Below are positions 43,707-56,599 of a DNA stretch of 64,000 bases, one piece after another. The notes below the pieces were generated by a model, which saw only the letters and a list, made by a program, of their open reading frames with translations, did not search any database and was not told the origin of the DNA. The DNA lies in assembly GCA_022539475.1 (NCBI GenBank), contig VCMS01000019.1, positions 1 to 64,000 on the forward strand, in the 5' to 3' direction. Each line of letters starts with the position of its first letter. Position 1 is the stretch's first letter. The translations under genes were made by a program, and so were the position numbers. This DNA comes from Gracilaria domingensis. Taxonomy: Eukaryota > Rhodophyta > Florideophyceae > Gracilariales > Gracilariaceae.

Positions 43707-44606
43707 ATGGACCCCCGCGCTGCTCTGGACAACAGACAGATCATAACGATTCGGAAGCCAAGTGAGTTAGTGACACATTTGAACTCATTACCCGACTCAT
43801 GTAGCACGGGAATCGTGATGACCATGGGCGCTCTTCATGGCGGGCATGCAGCCTTGGTGAAACAGAGTGTCGCAGAAAATGATATAACGTTGGTCACTCT
43901 TTTTGCGAATCCTTTGCAGTTCGCCCCCCATGAAGATTTTTCAACCTATCCCAGAACTGAACAGCGTGATAGAGAACTGTTTCAGGAGTGGGGTGCAGAT
44001 ATACTATTCGCACCCGAAGTGGAACAGGTGTATCCGCCATCGTTTGATACTTATGTAATGTGCGCAACTGGAAATCCAGAGAGGAACGAGTCCAGTGAGG
44101 GAGCTTTCCGCCCTACGTTTTTCCGTGGAGTGGCAACTATTATTGCTAAAACGTTGTCTTTAACCAGAGCAGATCGGTGTTATTTTGGTTTGAAAGACGC
44201 ACAGCAGTGTGCTGTCGTAAAGCGCATTGTGGAAGATCTATGGCTTAGATGTGATGTAAGACTTGTGGATACGCAAAGAGAAGAAGACGGACTAGCAATG
44301 TCATCAAGAAACGCCTATCTCACTGCAGAAGAGCGACAAGAAGCAAACGCACTCTTTAAAGCCTTACACGTTGGGAAGAAGTCTTGGGATGCTGGAATGC
44401 GGGATGTTCAAGCACTGCGGCAGTCTGTTATCACGGAAATAGAGAAGCATCCAAAGCTACAGTTAATGTATGTGAGTATCTGCGACAGATGGACGATGCG
44501 AGAAATGAGTGGCGAAATGCCTTCTGAGCATCGTTCGATTGTGCTCTGCGTGGCAGCTATGCTTGGTCGGGCGCGCCTTATTGACAATGTTGTCCTTGCA
44601 GAGTAG
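43707..44606 (+). CDS. panC: Pantothenate synthetase (pantoate-beta-alanine ligase)
   Basis: An intact intronless 299-residue enzyme, full length for the family. It joins pantoate and beta-alanine using ATP in vitamin B5 and coenzyme A synthesis. The nucleotidyl-transferase HIGH-type motif is in MTMGALHGGHAALV (38-51). The pantoate-binding region is LFANPLQFAPHEDFSTYPRT, and the KMSKS-like MSSRNAYLT lies at about 198-206. No transit peptide is evident, so it is probably cytosolic. The first ATG gives the full N-terminus. Confidence 0.93.
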   Translation: MDPRAALDNRQIITIRKPSELVTHLNSLPDSCSTGIVMTMGALHGGHAALVKQSVAENDITLVTLFANPLQFAPHEDFSTYPRTEQRDRELFQEWGADILFAPEVEQVYPPSFDTYVMCATGNPERNESSEGAFRPTFFRGVATIIAKTLSLTRADRCYFGLKDAQQCAVVKRIVEDLWLRCDVRLVDTQREEDGLAMSSRNAYLTAEERQEANALFKALHVGKKSWDAGMRDVQALRQSVITEIEKHPKLQLMYVSICDRWTMREMSGEMPSEHRSIVLCVAAMLGRARLIDNVVLAE

Positions 44607-45186
44607 TCATGGGCACACCTGTCCCAGCCCTGTGCCCAGCCCTGTGCCCAGCTCTCATCAGCTGGGTCTCGGCTGGTTTCCGCCACACACCTGCTCATGT
44701 GGAGTGATTCGACCACATTATGAAGATTTTCATTTATCCGCTTCGGGTTTCTAATGGACACAAACACAATGTAGGCAGTCTGTTTTGTTGCTGGAAGGTT
44801 TTTTGTAGTTTTCGTAACCGATGAAACTACAATGAGATCGTACATGAGGATAGAAACATGACCGCTTGCCCAATTATTCAATAGCTCATTTACAAGTATT
44901 AGCGTAAGCGTTCAAAAGCGTTCGGAGCCAACTTTTGATGTTGCTGTGAAGCGTCCGCTTTCTACTTTTCGTAGATTGATGGGATTGGACGTTACCGTAC
45001 TTTTACGCCTAAAGTATACGATGGCGCGGTTGAGGCGTGCAAGAAGACGTCATGACAAGCACATATCACTTGCTTGTGTTTGAAGATGATGCCAATACGG
45101 TGACGGATTCATGATTGGTCCGCAAAAATCCGAGTGGACTCAGGACTGATACGACGTGCAAAGTAAAACGCATGCTGCCTTTATGC
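44607..45186. other. Intergenic with a short tandem repeat
   Basis: Just after the panC stop there are three partial copies of cccagccctgtg (about 44623-44658). The rest shows no coding signal. It separates panC from the convergent proteasome alpha gene. Confidence 0.6.
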
Positions 45187-46696
<1,510 letters not shown>

Positions 46697-47932
46697 ATGA
46701 GCAACGCCATGGAAGTTGAGCCGGTGGTGGCCGCTGTAGCCACCATACTTGAAAAGCCTACATTAGCAACCAACGCGGAGAAGAACGACGATCTGTACAT
46801 CAAGTACAAAATGCTCGAACGTCAACTTGAGTTCTTGGAGATTCAGGAAAGTTATGTCAAAGACGAGATGAAATCTCTCAAGAGAGAGTTGCTCCATGCT
46901 CAGGAAGAGGTGAAGCGAATCCAATCAGTACCGCTAGTAATTGGCCAGTTCTTAGAGATGGTCGATGCCAATACTGGTATCGTTGGCTCCACTACGGGTT
47001 CGAACTGCTACGTCCGCATTCTTTCAACCGTCAATCGCGAGTTATTGAAGCCCAGTTCTTCTGTTGCTCTTCATCGCCATTCCACCGCTCTTGTTGATAT
47101 TCTTCCCCCGGAAGCGGACTCCACAATCTCCATGATGGGGGCCGATGAAAAACCTGATGTGTCATATTCAGATATCGGAGGACTGGACATTCAGAAACAG
47201 GAAATTCGCGAGGCGGTTGAACTCCCACTCACCCACGCTGGCCTGTACGAGCAGATCGGCATTGATCCGCCACGAGGTGTGTTATTATACGGCGCTCCTG
47301 GAACTGGAAAGACTATGCTTGCAAAGGCCGTTGCGAATCACACAACGGCATCCTTCATTCGCGTCGTGGGGTCAGAATTCGTGCAGAAATACCTCGGGGA
47401 AGGTCCAAGAATGGTCCGCGACGTATTCAGACTAGCGAGAGAAAACGCTCCTGCGATTATTTTTATAGACGAGATTGATGCCATTGCTACCAAGCGTTTC
47501 GATGCCCAGACCGGTGCTGATCGTGAAGTTCAGCGTATTCTTATGGAGCTTCTCAACCAAATGGATGGGTTTGACCAGTTTTCTAATGTTAAGGTTATTA
47601 TGTGTACCAATCGTGCGGACACTCTTGATCCTGCGCTACTTAGACCAGGGCGTCTTGATCGAAAGATAGAGTTCCCGTTGCCTGATCGCCGTCAGAAACG
47701 ACTTGTTTTCCAAGTAATTACTGGAAAGATGAATTTGGCTGAAGATGTAGACCTTGAAGACTTTGTTTCAAGACCTGATAAGATTAGTGGTGCGGAGATT
47801 GCCGCAATATGCCAGGAGGCTGGCATGCAAGCCGTTCGCAAGAATCGGTATGTCGTACTACAATCTGATTTTGAAACAGCGTACAAGGCAAATGTACAGA
47901 AAGACGACCAAGAGTTTGCGTTCTACAAGTAA
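46697..47932 (+). CDS. RPT3: 26S proteasome regulatory ATPase Rpt3
   Basis: An intronless 411-residue AAA ATPase of normal Rpt3 length. It has an N-terminal coiled coil (about 30-80), an OB-fold, and an AAA module with Walker A GAPGTGKT (199-206; usually GPPGCGKT), Walker B IIFIDEID (about 254-261) and the arginine-finger region [20 protein letters not shown], which is specific to Rpt3. The C-terminus ends EFAFYK, retaining the HbYX motif that docks into alpha-ring pockets and opens the gate. It unfolds substrates in the proteasome base. Confidence 0.95.
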   Translation: MSNAMEVEPVVAAVATILEKPTLATNAEKNDDLYIKYKMLERQLEFLEIQESYVKDEMKSLKRELLHAQEEVKRIQSVPLVIGQFLEMVDANTGIVGSTTGSNCYVRILSTVNRELLKPSSSVALHRHSTALVDILPPEADSTISMMGADEKPDVSYSDIGGLDIQKQEIREAVELPLTHAGLYEQIGIDPPRGVLLYGAPGTGKTMLAKAVANHTTASFIRVVGSEFVQKYLGEGPRMVRDVFRLARENAPAIIFIDEIDAIATKRFDAQTGADREVQRILMELLNQMDGFDQFSNVKVIMCTNRADTLDPALLRPGRLDRKIEFPLPDRRQKRLVFQVITGKMNLAEDVDLEDFVSRPDKISGAEIAAICQEAGMQAVRKNRYVVLQSDFETAYKANVQKDDQEFAFYK

Positions 47933-48722
47933 ACGCCATTGCGGTTTTTGTTTTCACTATACTGCCCATCAAAGCCCTCCGCTTCTGAGAGCGAATAAAC
48001 CTTATAACTGATGACTTCTAAGCATTTCAAACGAATGAGCCTTCTGATGCCCGTTGGTCGCCATCTAAGAGAGGGAGGCTCGAAGATAGAATCGATGGAT
48101 ACCACCGTCGCACGGTCTACGAAGGGTAGAGGGCAGATGTTCTTTTTCTGGACCAATAGTACAAAGGTACTCGTAGGATCTCAGGCGGTCGTTGCCAGTC
48201 CAGACTCTGGACTCAGAGCAAAGCAGAGAACTGATAGCAGAATTTCATTCACGTTTTGGCGATATATGAAAAATCCACGAGCAGCTGGTCAGTTTCATGT
48301 TGGCAGAGTGCGAGACCTCACCGAGTTGCTGGTTTCCAAGTTCGGTGAGAAAGGCAAGCAAAACGTTTCTCTCGCGCACAGAACATAGGACCCAAAGTCA
48401 GACAGCGGGCAGCGCAGCGCGAGCTGTCGTGCGTGGAATCGCTTGTACGTGCTCGATCAAGAAAGAGGGTTTCGGTTAACTTCAAACGGTCATCTCAATA
48501 ACTTGTGTATTCTCGCAACCTTGGGGTACGTGGCTGACAAGCTTTTCGAAACGCTCTTATCGGCGAATCCTGATCTTGCTCCGCAGAACCATTCAATTTT
48601 ATCGATCAGTGGGACGCAGGATCGACGTGCGCGGATTTAAACGAGTATAATCGTTGTTTAATTCAACTACTGTACCTTCGCCGTAACTGCATAAAGCTCG
48701 CTGCATACTTGGACCTCCGGGA
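47933..48722. other. Intergenic, no gene seen
   Basis: Short overlapping + frames (48011-48388 and others) have no family match. It holds the 3' region of Rpt3 and the promoter of the next gene. Confidence 0.5.
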
Positions 48723-49673
48723 ATGACCACCAGTATAACCTCCTTTCACTCTATTCGTCCTTCTTGCGCACTCCGAGGGATACATACGTATCTCAGGTTG
48801 CACCACCGGAGTACAACAACGTTCTGGCGGTCTATGGCTCAAAACCATGACCAATCCCAAACTTCTCAAGAGGTCATGAATATGGCAGCCAACCGTGCAA
48901 CTAGATTTGTTTACCTTCGTACTCTTCCCCTAGTTAAGCAGCCAGAACTCGGAGCACATGTGAAACCTATCGTGGACCAGATAGAAGATGGCACTAGAAG
49001 GCTTTGCGAAAAGCACCTTTCCACGGCGACAGACGAGCGAGCTGCTGTTCACTTGCACACCACTGCTCTTGCGATAGCAACACATCGAGTTTTGTCAGCC
49101 TGGATAAAGAACGAAATTCGGCTGTCAAACATCATTCGATCTGGTTTTGGCGCCGAGACGTTGAGCGAATCCTCTCCATCAGAGAAGCATAAACAGCAAG
49201 TGGAGACATCAGCCAAGAAAAGGCCAGATTTCTGGATTGTGCGCGCGGCTTTGTGGTTCTCCCTAGATCGGATGGCAGCAGTTCGACGTATGACGGAGAA
49301 CATGGTAAAAGATTTTGGAGCAACTTTCGAAACGTCACAAGAGGATGACGTTATAGAGGGGCAACAGCACCACTCTCTGTTCGTGAGTAAGTTTCCACAC
49401 CTCCCCCCCTTTCGACGTGAGCAGAACTGTATCTAACGTGTGTCGGAAATGTATAAATCATTTACAGAGAAGTGCTACTACAATGAACTGTGCCGAACGG
49501 AAGGAGTTCCCCACTTGACCGGCATCTTCTGTGCGTTGGACAAGGCCATATACTCTCCAATTACGACCAGCAGTCACGGAATCTCCTTCAGATTGGATAA
49601 GACATTGGCGAACCAAACCGATGGTGATAGCGCTGACCACAGATGCGAGTTTCGGTTTGTGCAGCACAAGTAG
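48723..49673 (+). CDS. ATC-hydrolase-family protein (L-2-amino-thiazoline-4-carboxylate hydrolase-like)
   Basis: Two exons: 48723-49386 and 49468-49673, with an 81-bp intron (donor gtaagt, acceptor tttacag); phases match and give 289 residues. The C-terminal half has the family's Cys pattern: KCYYNELCRTEGVPHLTGIF, then CALDKAI and the ending CEFRF. Bacterial members hydrolyse L-2-amino-thiazoline-4-carboxylate to S-carbamyl-cysteine; the eukaryotic substrate is unknown. The first 45 residues are Ser/Arg-rich without acidic residues, like an organelle transit peptide; a second Met (MAQNHDQ) could start a cytosolic form. Confidence 0.7.
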
Positions 49674-49817
49674 TAGATATAGATATCATATAATATTTGT
49701 TGACAACGCTTTTGCGTTCTATACAACGATCAGCGGCGTGTCCTCAAAGACAAGCGTTGAAAATCTGTTTGCATATCATCAATGGGAGTGACCCAGGTTC
49801 CTCTTATGTTCTTGGAT

Positions 49818-50630
49818 CTAGTTCCATTTTCTTCTGAATAGCCTGAGCACACGACTCGGGAAGTTGCGCGGACCGAATCTGCCCTTGGTTTCTCGTTGTG
49901 CAGACGCATGAATGAATTCAACGTACTTATCGACTGAGCCTCTCGGGTTTGAGCTCCTTGCCTCCACTGCGTCAGACGGTGACACGGTAGCCAGAGCCTG
50001 CCTTTGCTCAGCCAAGTCTGTAGACGCAGCCAAAAAGCCGTGTCCACCACCCGACACCAGCAGCTGAGCCGCGACGGCATGCGGCTGTTGCTGTCTATCT
50101 CTACGTGCACCGGCCCACAAAGAGCGCTTGTGAGGGCCCCCAAAATTGGCGCGCATTCTCATTGCAGCAAAGCCGCGAATATGGTTCTGCCCATTGACTG
50201 AGCGGTCCCTGTTTTGAGAAAAGTTGGAACCGCTGGAACGAAGACTGCACGCGTCGTTCTCACTATAACATTCAAATTGCTTGCCATTGGTGCGGTTGCT
50301 GCTCTTGCCACGCGCACGACGCCACTTGGCGGATGCCAGACTGGCGAATGAAGGGTTCTGCTTCTCTTGCGAGACGGAGAGCGTCTGGCCCCACGCAGTG
50401 TCAAAGTCCTCGACCTGATTGGATTGGAACGAGATGCTGCGCAGCGCGCTGACGGCGCGGCGCACCTTAGTGGAGAGCGCATCGCTGGGCGAATTTTGGG
50501 TGAACGGCGATTTGGTGGGGTCCACCAGCTGCGAGTCGAACTCATCCTCGTCCGAGAAGTACATGTGCTCCTCTGCCACGTTGGTGAGCTTGGCACTAAA
50601 TTGTGACGAACTTGGCACCAGTGCGTTGTG

Positions 50631-50668
<38 letters not shown>

Positions 50669-51632
50669 CATACGCCATTTCAAAGTGCTGAGAGGGGGAA
50701 AAGGGAATTTCGCGCGGCACGAGCTGCGGCTCGAGAAAATGGCCGCCGCACGCACTGGGCACGTGCTTGACGGCAGCGGCGTCCACGACGGATGAGCGTG
50801 TAGAGTTTTGTCGAATGAACACCTTTGGACGCGGCAGACGCGACGGGGTGGCCGGACGTGCAACAGACGGAGGCAAATGCTGCACCTTTCCACGCGGCAT
50901 ATCAAAGTTACGCGTCAGGCTCTCTGACCGAGCGCGAAGCTCAGGCTGGGCAGCAGAACTAGTAGGGGGATTGTTTCGATGATCCAGCGAGAAGCGATGA
51001 CGTAGGGCAGCAGGAAGATTGGCTGTAGTGGGGTTGCGTTGCGAGAAGGCCTTGCGGAAGGGCGTCTGATTGAGCGGCTGCTGATGCGGCGACGGATTGA
51101 GGGCGTTGACTCCGGCGCCATTGATGACCTCACCGCGGAGAAGGCTGCCGTGCAGACGGTGGTCGCACATGGAACGGGTGTGCATGAGCGGCGCGGGCTC
51201 GGAGTCGGACGAGGTGGAGGACGAACACGAGGCGTCCTCCTCCGACGCGGAGGCGGAGCGGGAGTTGGGATCGTACATGGACGAGAGCGGGCTGAGCGGC
51301 GGGAGGTGATGCATCGGAGAGCCTGACGACGGAACGGATAGAGGCTTGTCGGAGGGCGCGGCGGAAGAAGCATGACACGAGCTGAAGCGACGCGGCAGCG
51401 ACGGCGACGACAGCGTGGAGGTGGGCGAGTTGACGGCGGGCTGCGGGGCGGGCGCGCTGGGCGGCACGGAGCTGAGGTTGAGCGCGGTGAGACGCGCCAT
51501 GAGCACGGGGTCGGCGGCGGGCGTGGCGCGCATGGACTGATGAGAGGACGCGGCCGTGTCGAACGACTGGGTGGAGTCGGCGCTGGCGCGGCGCGGGGAC
51601 GGCAGGAAGTCCAGGCGGAAGGGGGACTGCAT
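49818..51632 (-). CDS. Disordered Ser/Pro-rich protein with polyQ
   Basis: A 604-residue single-exon ORF (MQSPFRLDFLPSPRRASADS). Most of it is low-complexity Ser, Pro and Ala, with many SP and TP sites. An acidic patch (SASEEDASCSSSTSSDSEP) lies near 130-150 and a run of about 12 Gln near 325-335. More ordered, basic sequence (KWRRARGKSSNRT, RRDRQQQ, RVLRLFRRKW at the end) suggests nucleic-acid or phosphoregulated scaffold roles, but no domain is recognised. It is transcribed away from the GC island at 51.75-52.3 kb. Confidence 0.6.
50631..50666 (-). repeat. CAG/CAA repeat encoding polyglutamine
   Basis: On the coding (-) strand there are nine CAG followed by three CAA codons. Length is likely to vary between individuals. 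Confidence 0.95.
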
Positions 51633-51749
51633 GACAAAGGGGGTGGGGGATCGGGGGGTTGGAGCAGGGGGGGAGCAGGGGTGGGCGGGAGCACGAACGC
51701 GACGGCGGCGATCAACGTAGCGCAGGTCGGGCGTACGCGCCGCGCTTAA

Positions 51750-52330
51750 AGTGACGCTCGCGCGGGCGCCGCGGCGAGCAGCGTGCGGTGAACAGCCGCG
51801 TTCAATTTTAGCGCGCGCGCGCGCGGCGGGCGCGTATCCATCGCGCGCGCGCGCGCTCGGCGGCGGCGGCGCGGGCGCGGCGCGCGGGCGGCGCGCGCAG
51901 CAGACAATGTCAGACGGCGGCGCGGGGCGGCGGCGCGAAAGGTGGCGCCGCGCGGCGGCGCAACGTGGCGGCCGGCTGCGGCGCGCGCGCCGCGCACGCG
52001 CGCGCGCGACGCGCGGACGGCGCGACGCGCGTCGCTACGTGGCGATGGCGCGCGCGCGCGCCCGCACGTGGCGCCGGCGCCGGGGCCGCGCGGTGCGCGC
52101 GTTCCAGATGGCGCGGCGCGCCGGCGCGGCCCTTTGGCGCCGCTTTTGTGTGACGTGTCGTGGCCGCGCCGCGCGCGCCGCCGCGCCTGCTTCCGGCTAC
52201 GTGCGGCGCCGGCGCGCGCGCGCGCGCGCCGCCGCCGCCGCGCTGCGCCGCTTCGGCTGCGCCGCCGCGGTGCGGCGGAAAGCGTTGTCAGCTGCGCCGC
52301 GGGCGTGTTGTTCCGCTGCCGGCGACCGGG
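51750..52330. promoter_or_regulatory. Extreme GC/CpG island in a divergent intergenic space
   Basis: Almost pure C and G with gcgcgc runs and repeated gcggc and cgcgc blocks. ACGTGGC-type motifs occur repeatedly (near 51963, 52036 and 52066). Long frames here on both strands are a by-product of the lack of stop codons. It lies between the start of the polyQ gene (-) and the sulfotransferase-like gene (+). Confidence 0.6.
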
Positions 52331-53228
52331 TGAGCCACTGTAGCTTTATAGCATCTGTCAACCACGTGGGGGTGATCTTGTTGACTATACAGTGTATACC
52401 GCTGCGCCGCACTTGCCAGGCACGCTTCTTTGCACGCGGGGGCCACGTCCTTGGCGAGCCGCCTTTCCATTCCAATTCAGGCCGCAAGTTGGTTGCCATT
52501 GCTCCCAAACTGTCAATTGCCTGCCGCTGTGACTGCGGCCGCCGAACAAAAGGTGAAGGAGAGCACATAGATAGAACAGCAACAGCAAGCAACTTGCCAC
52601 GATTCGCTCTTGATTCTTCGCCTTCTCACCCGCGCTCGGGCAGCAGCAATGCTGGCGCAATCATTGCCTCGCACTCAGCTCCCGTGCCACAAAACATACG
52701 ACCAATCATCGCGCGCAGCCGCCCTAATACGCCGCGCACAAAACAAACACCTTTCAAGCCACAAATTTCGAACTTTCAATTTAAATTTCAATCTTTCCCG
52801 CGCCCGTTCCTCACCCGCGACAAGCGCTCACTGCTCGTCACTTGTGACCTGCTCGACATGTACGAGCCCCACCCGCACAAGCTGTGGCACAGCCCCCAAC
52901 TCACCTCCACCACATCCTCAGTCCCCTTCCCTCCCAAATGTCGCACGACTACATGATGTATGTACGTCTAAGCATGATCTCGAGCGCCACTGCCGCTCTT
53001 TCCTACTGGCCCGAGCACTCGCTTCTCTGCCAAGGCGCCCAACCACACTACACTCGCACGCGCCCAGTATTCCGCTTCCACGTCGGCCCTAAAGCAAGCC
53101 GTTTTGTCTTTGGCACTCTCTTGAACTGCCGCGCTGCGCGTACGTCCTTCGCCCCTGCCACCGCACATACCCAGTCCCCGCCAAACCAACTCAACGAATT
53201 CTTCCCCCCTTAATGTCACATCAAGGTC
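52331..53228. other. Promoter-side intergenic, no gene seen
   Basis: Between the GC island and the sulfotransferase-like gene. The + frames here are Pro/Ser/His-rich with no family match. Confidence 0.45.
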
Positions 53229-54146
53229 ATGCCACGACGATTGCATTCAGTCGCAGCTCGTCGCACTCCTCGTCAACTTCCCACACCTTCAGTCCTCTTC
53301 GCAGCGGCAATCACCCTCGCAATCATCCTCACACTCTTTCGGTATAATACCTCAACGCAATCCGTTCTCCCTCATCTAAACCTCAATCATCCTCGAATCT
53401 CCGAGCCACACACGCCGCTCATACCCGACAGAAATGTCATCACCCCCACCCAATGCATCCTCTACGACCGACCTCCGCGAACCGCCTCCACCACCATAGG
53501 AACCGCCCTGCACTCCTGTCTGCGTCCTCACGGCTACTCGCAGCCTTCCGAGCCACCCGCTGAACAGCGTCCGTCGCTTGTGTCCCAAATGCTGTCGCAG
53601 CCTGGCTATCGAAAGGCTCTTCTTTCTCGCCACCTCTATCTCAATGCTACTTCCATCAACCTTCTCCGTAACAACTGTCATATGATGCTATACATATCTT
53701 CGTGCGCCCCCATGAACCGGCGCATTTGGAGCGCCGTCAAGTATTCCATGTCTGACCAACATGGCAACGCCTCACTCTCCGAAACCGACGTGCAGAACGC
53801 TCTCAAGCGTGCTCGCAACAGTCGACGACAGTTCCATTATTTGGATGCGTATCCATATGTAGATAAGCGCAAACGTCCATTGCATGTATACGACCCGCTT
53901 ATTCCCGATTACGTCATCCGCATCGATAATCTTGATCACGATTTAGCCAACTTGCTCGCCGCGTTCGGCTGCGACACCAATTACGTCAGCGGCAATGTAC
54001 ATCAAACTTCTCCAGGTGATCAAAAGTTGCTGGAACAGGTGCATGTCGGTCATGATGCCACTTATAATCGCCTCGTGGAGTGGGCACGCACAAAGAATGA
54101 AATGGGACTCCTGAAAGCAGCGGTGTTTGTAGACACCATTTCGTGA
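53229..54146 (+). CDS. Sulfotransferase-like type II Golgi membrane protein
   Basis: An intronless 305-residue protein with a short basic N-terminus, one membrane anchor (about 23-37, VLFAAAITLAIILTLF) and a luminal domain. Residues about 78-95 (CILYDRPPRTASTTIGTALH) look like the 5'-phosphosulfate-binding loop of carbohydrate sulfotransferases (R.P.TASTT). A later VIRIDNLDHDLANLLAAFGC fits the family's C-terminal half. Many such enzymes sulfate cell-wall galactans in red algae, a plausible but unproven role. At 305 residues it is compact. Confidence 0.65.
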   Translation: MPRRLHSVAARRTPRQLPTPSVLFAAAITLAIILTLFRYNTSTQSVLPHLNLNHPRISEPHTPLIPDRNVITPTQCILYDRPPRTASTTIGTALHSCLRPHGYSQPSEPPAEQRPSLVSQMLSQPGYRKALLSRHLYLNATSINLLRNNCHMMLYISSCAPMNRRIWSAVKYSMSDQHGNASLSETDVQNALKRARNSRRQFHYLDAYPYVDKRKRPLHVYDPLIPDYVIRIDNLDHDLANLLAAFGCDTNYVSGNVHQTSPGDQKLLEQVHVGHDATYNRLVEWARTKNEMGLLKAAVFVDTIS

Positions 54147-54668
54147 TTCGCTGCCATCGCAAACCACCGCAAACCACCTGCCAGGCGCCGCGCCAAACTC
54201 CCCAGTTATGCTCAACTACAAACTCTGCGGGATACTCGTACAAGAGTTTTATGTATTGCTCGTGCTGTTGTATTTTGTGTAAGTTTTACCCATGTGACAA
54301 CAGACTCTGGCCCGAATGCTGTTGTTTCTTGCCGATAATGAACCACATAACGACGTTTGGTAGCAAAACCCTGGATTTGTTCAATCTTCCAAGGAAAAGT
54401 GCAAAATGTGCGCAACAACATGCTCGCCAGAGCCAATACCGTTGACATGATAAGCTTTACTTAGTTTTCCAGTACACCAAATCCATGCATCACACAAGCG
54501 CACACATGCACCCGAGGCTTGATCACTGCCACGTCCGAAAAGTAAAAAACGTTGCAGCAACCACACAATCACTCCTCTATCCGTACGCGTAAACAACTAC
54601 CCTTGGTACCAGAAGCACAATCCCAGCAACACAACTAACCTGCCCTATCAACGAAAAGAAAGCGACTC
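54147..54668. other. Tail-to-tail intergenic, no gene seen
   Basis: Lies between two convergent genes. Short frames only. Confidence 0.6.
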
Positions 54669-56468
54669 CTACAATCCCATGCGCACAAATGTGCGCAGCA
54701 AATGCTCCTCAGCTGTGGTCTCATACCTGGCCGCAAATGCAGTGAAGCTAAGACCTTCGGTATGAGAGTTCACTCTAGTAGCACGTCGGTAACGGGGGCT
54801 GTTCACCTTCATGATCTTCGGAGCACAAGTAGCCTTGGAACAATAGCTGCTCATCATCATTGGCTTATCATTGTACATGACGATATGTCCTGGCGTGGCA
54901 CAGCTGTTATTCTCGTCACAAAGTACACGGGCAACTCTGTTGGAAGAGTACAACAACTCATCATGCGGCATGTGAACGAGATGATGTTCTCCAATGCATA
55001 TCACGTCCTCAGGTGTGGGAGTCGGCCCAAGCTCATCATCAAGCTCGACATCAGGTGTGCTGGACACTCCAGGTTCAATCAAGTCATCGTCAGGGCTGGG
55101 AAGCATCTCTCCATCCTCCTCATCGGTTATCGTGGGGCCCACATCGACATCGGTATCTGACGGCACAAGGTCTTCGCCTTCCTCCGTATCCGGGGACACA
55201 TCAGCACCATCAGCACCCGGCAGAAGGATGGCAGGTTCTCTGTCAGCCTGCTCTGGTTCGGTCCCTTCCGGAGCAGTAGGCTCTCCAGGGGCTGGCTCTG
55301 CAGGGGCAGGTTCTTCAGGTTCTCCAGGGGCAGGCTCTGCAGGGGCAGGCTCTGCAGGGGCAGGCTCTTCAGGTTCTCCAGGGGCAGGCTCTGCAGGGGC
55401 AGGCTCTGCAGGGGCAGGCTCTTCAGGGGCAGGCTCCGCAGGGGCAGGTTCTGCAGGGGCAGGTTCTGCAGGGGCAGGCTCTGCAGGGGCAGGCTCTTCA
55501 GGGGCAGGCTCCGCAGGGGCAGGTTCTGCAGGGGCAGGCTCTGCAGGGGCAGGCTCATCTCCATCGGGAGTTGAGTCAGCCGGTAACGGAACTGGAATAA
55601 CGGCCGGGGCGTCTGGGGTTTCCGAGTCAGATGTTTCCGAAGTAGTCGGAGCAGACGTACCCATACCCGTATCAGTGGGAGCGTCCGGAGCAGGCTCTGT
55701 GGGCGTCATGTCCGACATGGGCGGAAGCTCAGGGGCACCGTCAGGGATGCCTTCGATTTCCTCATCGGTTGCGTCTCCGTTAATGATTGCGGTCTCAGAA
55801 ATGCAAATGGCATTGTTCGATCCCTCTCTCTGTGTGCAAGATTCGCCTTCTGAACACTCCGACGCGGAGATACAACTGGGATCCGGTCGGACACAGAAGC
55901 AGTTCGGCCCGGAGCACTGTCCGAACTCACCACTCACGAACTGGACACAGTTACGAGGATTCTGACAATCTGCGATGGATTCGCACGGATCCAGGTTGAG
56001 ACCCAATGAAGGGTCGACCTCATCGACCGAAGCGGCACCCGGGACAAATGCGTTGGAGACACATGTTCCACCAGGAGCACAGGTCTCTCCCGCGAGACAA
56101 TCATCAGCCGAAGAGCAGCCTTCCATGTCAGCGCAGAAGCAAAGCTTGTCGTCACAGGTGACGATTTCGACCGCACTGGAGCCGGAGCCTGCCAGCTGCA
56201 CGCACGATCGCCCTCCCTGACAGTCGGCGGCGGCGCCACATGGCTCGAAGGCCAAGCCGACGCGCGAGGAAACGGCTAGCTCAGTCGTTCTCGACAGGGC
56301 GTTGGAGGCGAGCCTGACGGTCGTATGGCGGATGCGACGCGCCTTCAGTTCCAGGAAGGTCTGGTGGATATGACGGGGATGAAGGACATTGGGTGCGGGC
56401 TGGGCGGGGAAGGCCACGACGACGGGGAGAAGGAGGAGCAGGAGGAGGCAAGGGGTTCGGGAATACAT
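54669..56468 (-). CDS. Secreted Cys-rich protein with PAEPA repeat
   Basis: A 599-residue protein from ATG 56468 (MYSRTPCLLLLLLLPVVVAF), a strong signal peptide; the longer upstream frame would hide it. Cys-rich modules lie at about 75-225 with EGF-like spacing (C....DC.....C, CFCAD, CSSADDCLAGETC, CISASECSEGESC). A long PAEPAPAEPAPEEP repeat runs at about 300-400. The C-terminal domain is basic and has six or so Cys. The layout suits an extracellular-matrix or wall protein. It is divergent from flotillin, with 907 bp between starts. Confidence 0.65.
   Translation of the reverse strand: MYSRTPCLLLLLLLPVVVAFPAQPAPNVLHPRHIHQTFLELKARRIRHTTVRLASNALSRTTELAVSSRVGLAFEPCGAAADCQGGRSCVQLAGSGSSAVEIVTCDDKLCFCADMEGCSSADDCLAGETCAPGGTCVSNAFVPGAASVDEVDPSLGLNLDPCESIADCQNPRNCVQFVSGEFGQCSGPNCFCVRPDPSCISASECSEGESCTQREGSNNAICISETAIINGDATDEEIEGIPDGAPELPPMSDMTPTEPAPDAPTDTGMGTSAPTTSETSDSETPDAPAVIPVPLPADSTPDGDEPAPAEPAPAEPAPAEPAPEEPAPAEPAPAEPAPAEPAPAEPAPEEPAPAEPAPAEPAPGEPEEPAPAEPAPAEPAPGEPEEPAPAEPAPGEPTAPEGTEPEQADREPAILLPGADGADVSPDTEEGEDLVPSDTDVDVGPTITDEEDGEMLPSPDDDLIEPGVSSTPDVELDDELGPTPTPEDVICIGEHHLVHMPHDELLYSSNRVARVLCDENNSCATPGHIVMYNDKPMMMSSYCSKATCAPKIMKVNSPRYRRATRVNSHTEGLSFTAFAARYETTAEEHLLRTFVRMGL
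55270..55560 (-). repeat. 15-bp tandem repeat encoding PAEPA
   Basis: About 18 imperfect units of ggggcaggctctgca type (+ strand). They keep the frame open on both strands, which makes a spurious + ORF at 54994-55965. Confidence 0.9.
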
Positions 56469-56599
56469 GGTGGAGGTATGATGGGGGAAAGGGGACGGGA
56501 GGACGGGACTCGGGACCGGGACGGAGGGGAGGGGGAGGCGGTGGGGAGAGCAAGAGGCAGTGTGACTCAGGGTAAGCACGACGGCGGGCTTAAGAAGGG

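Noticed and set aside
49004-49192. Small + frame inside the ATC-hydrolase gene
   Set aside because: Different phase from the two exons that join cleanly.
51751-52956. 401-residue + strand Arg/Ala-rich ORF
   Set aside because: Falls in a near stop-free CpG island; composition artefact with no domain.
54994-55965. Long + strand ORF of Gly/Ala/Ser repeats
   Set aside because: Mirror of the PAEPA repeat on the opposite strand; the - frame has a signal peptide and Cys modules.
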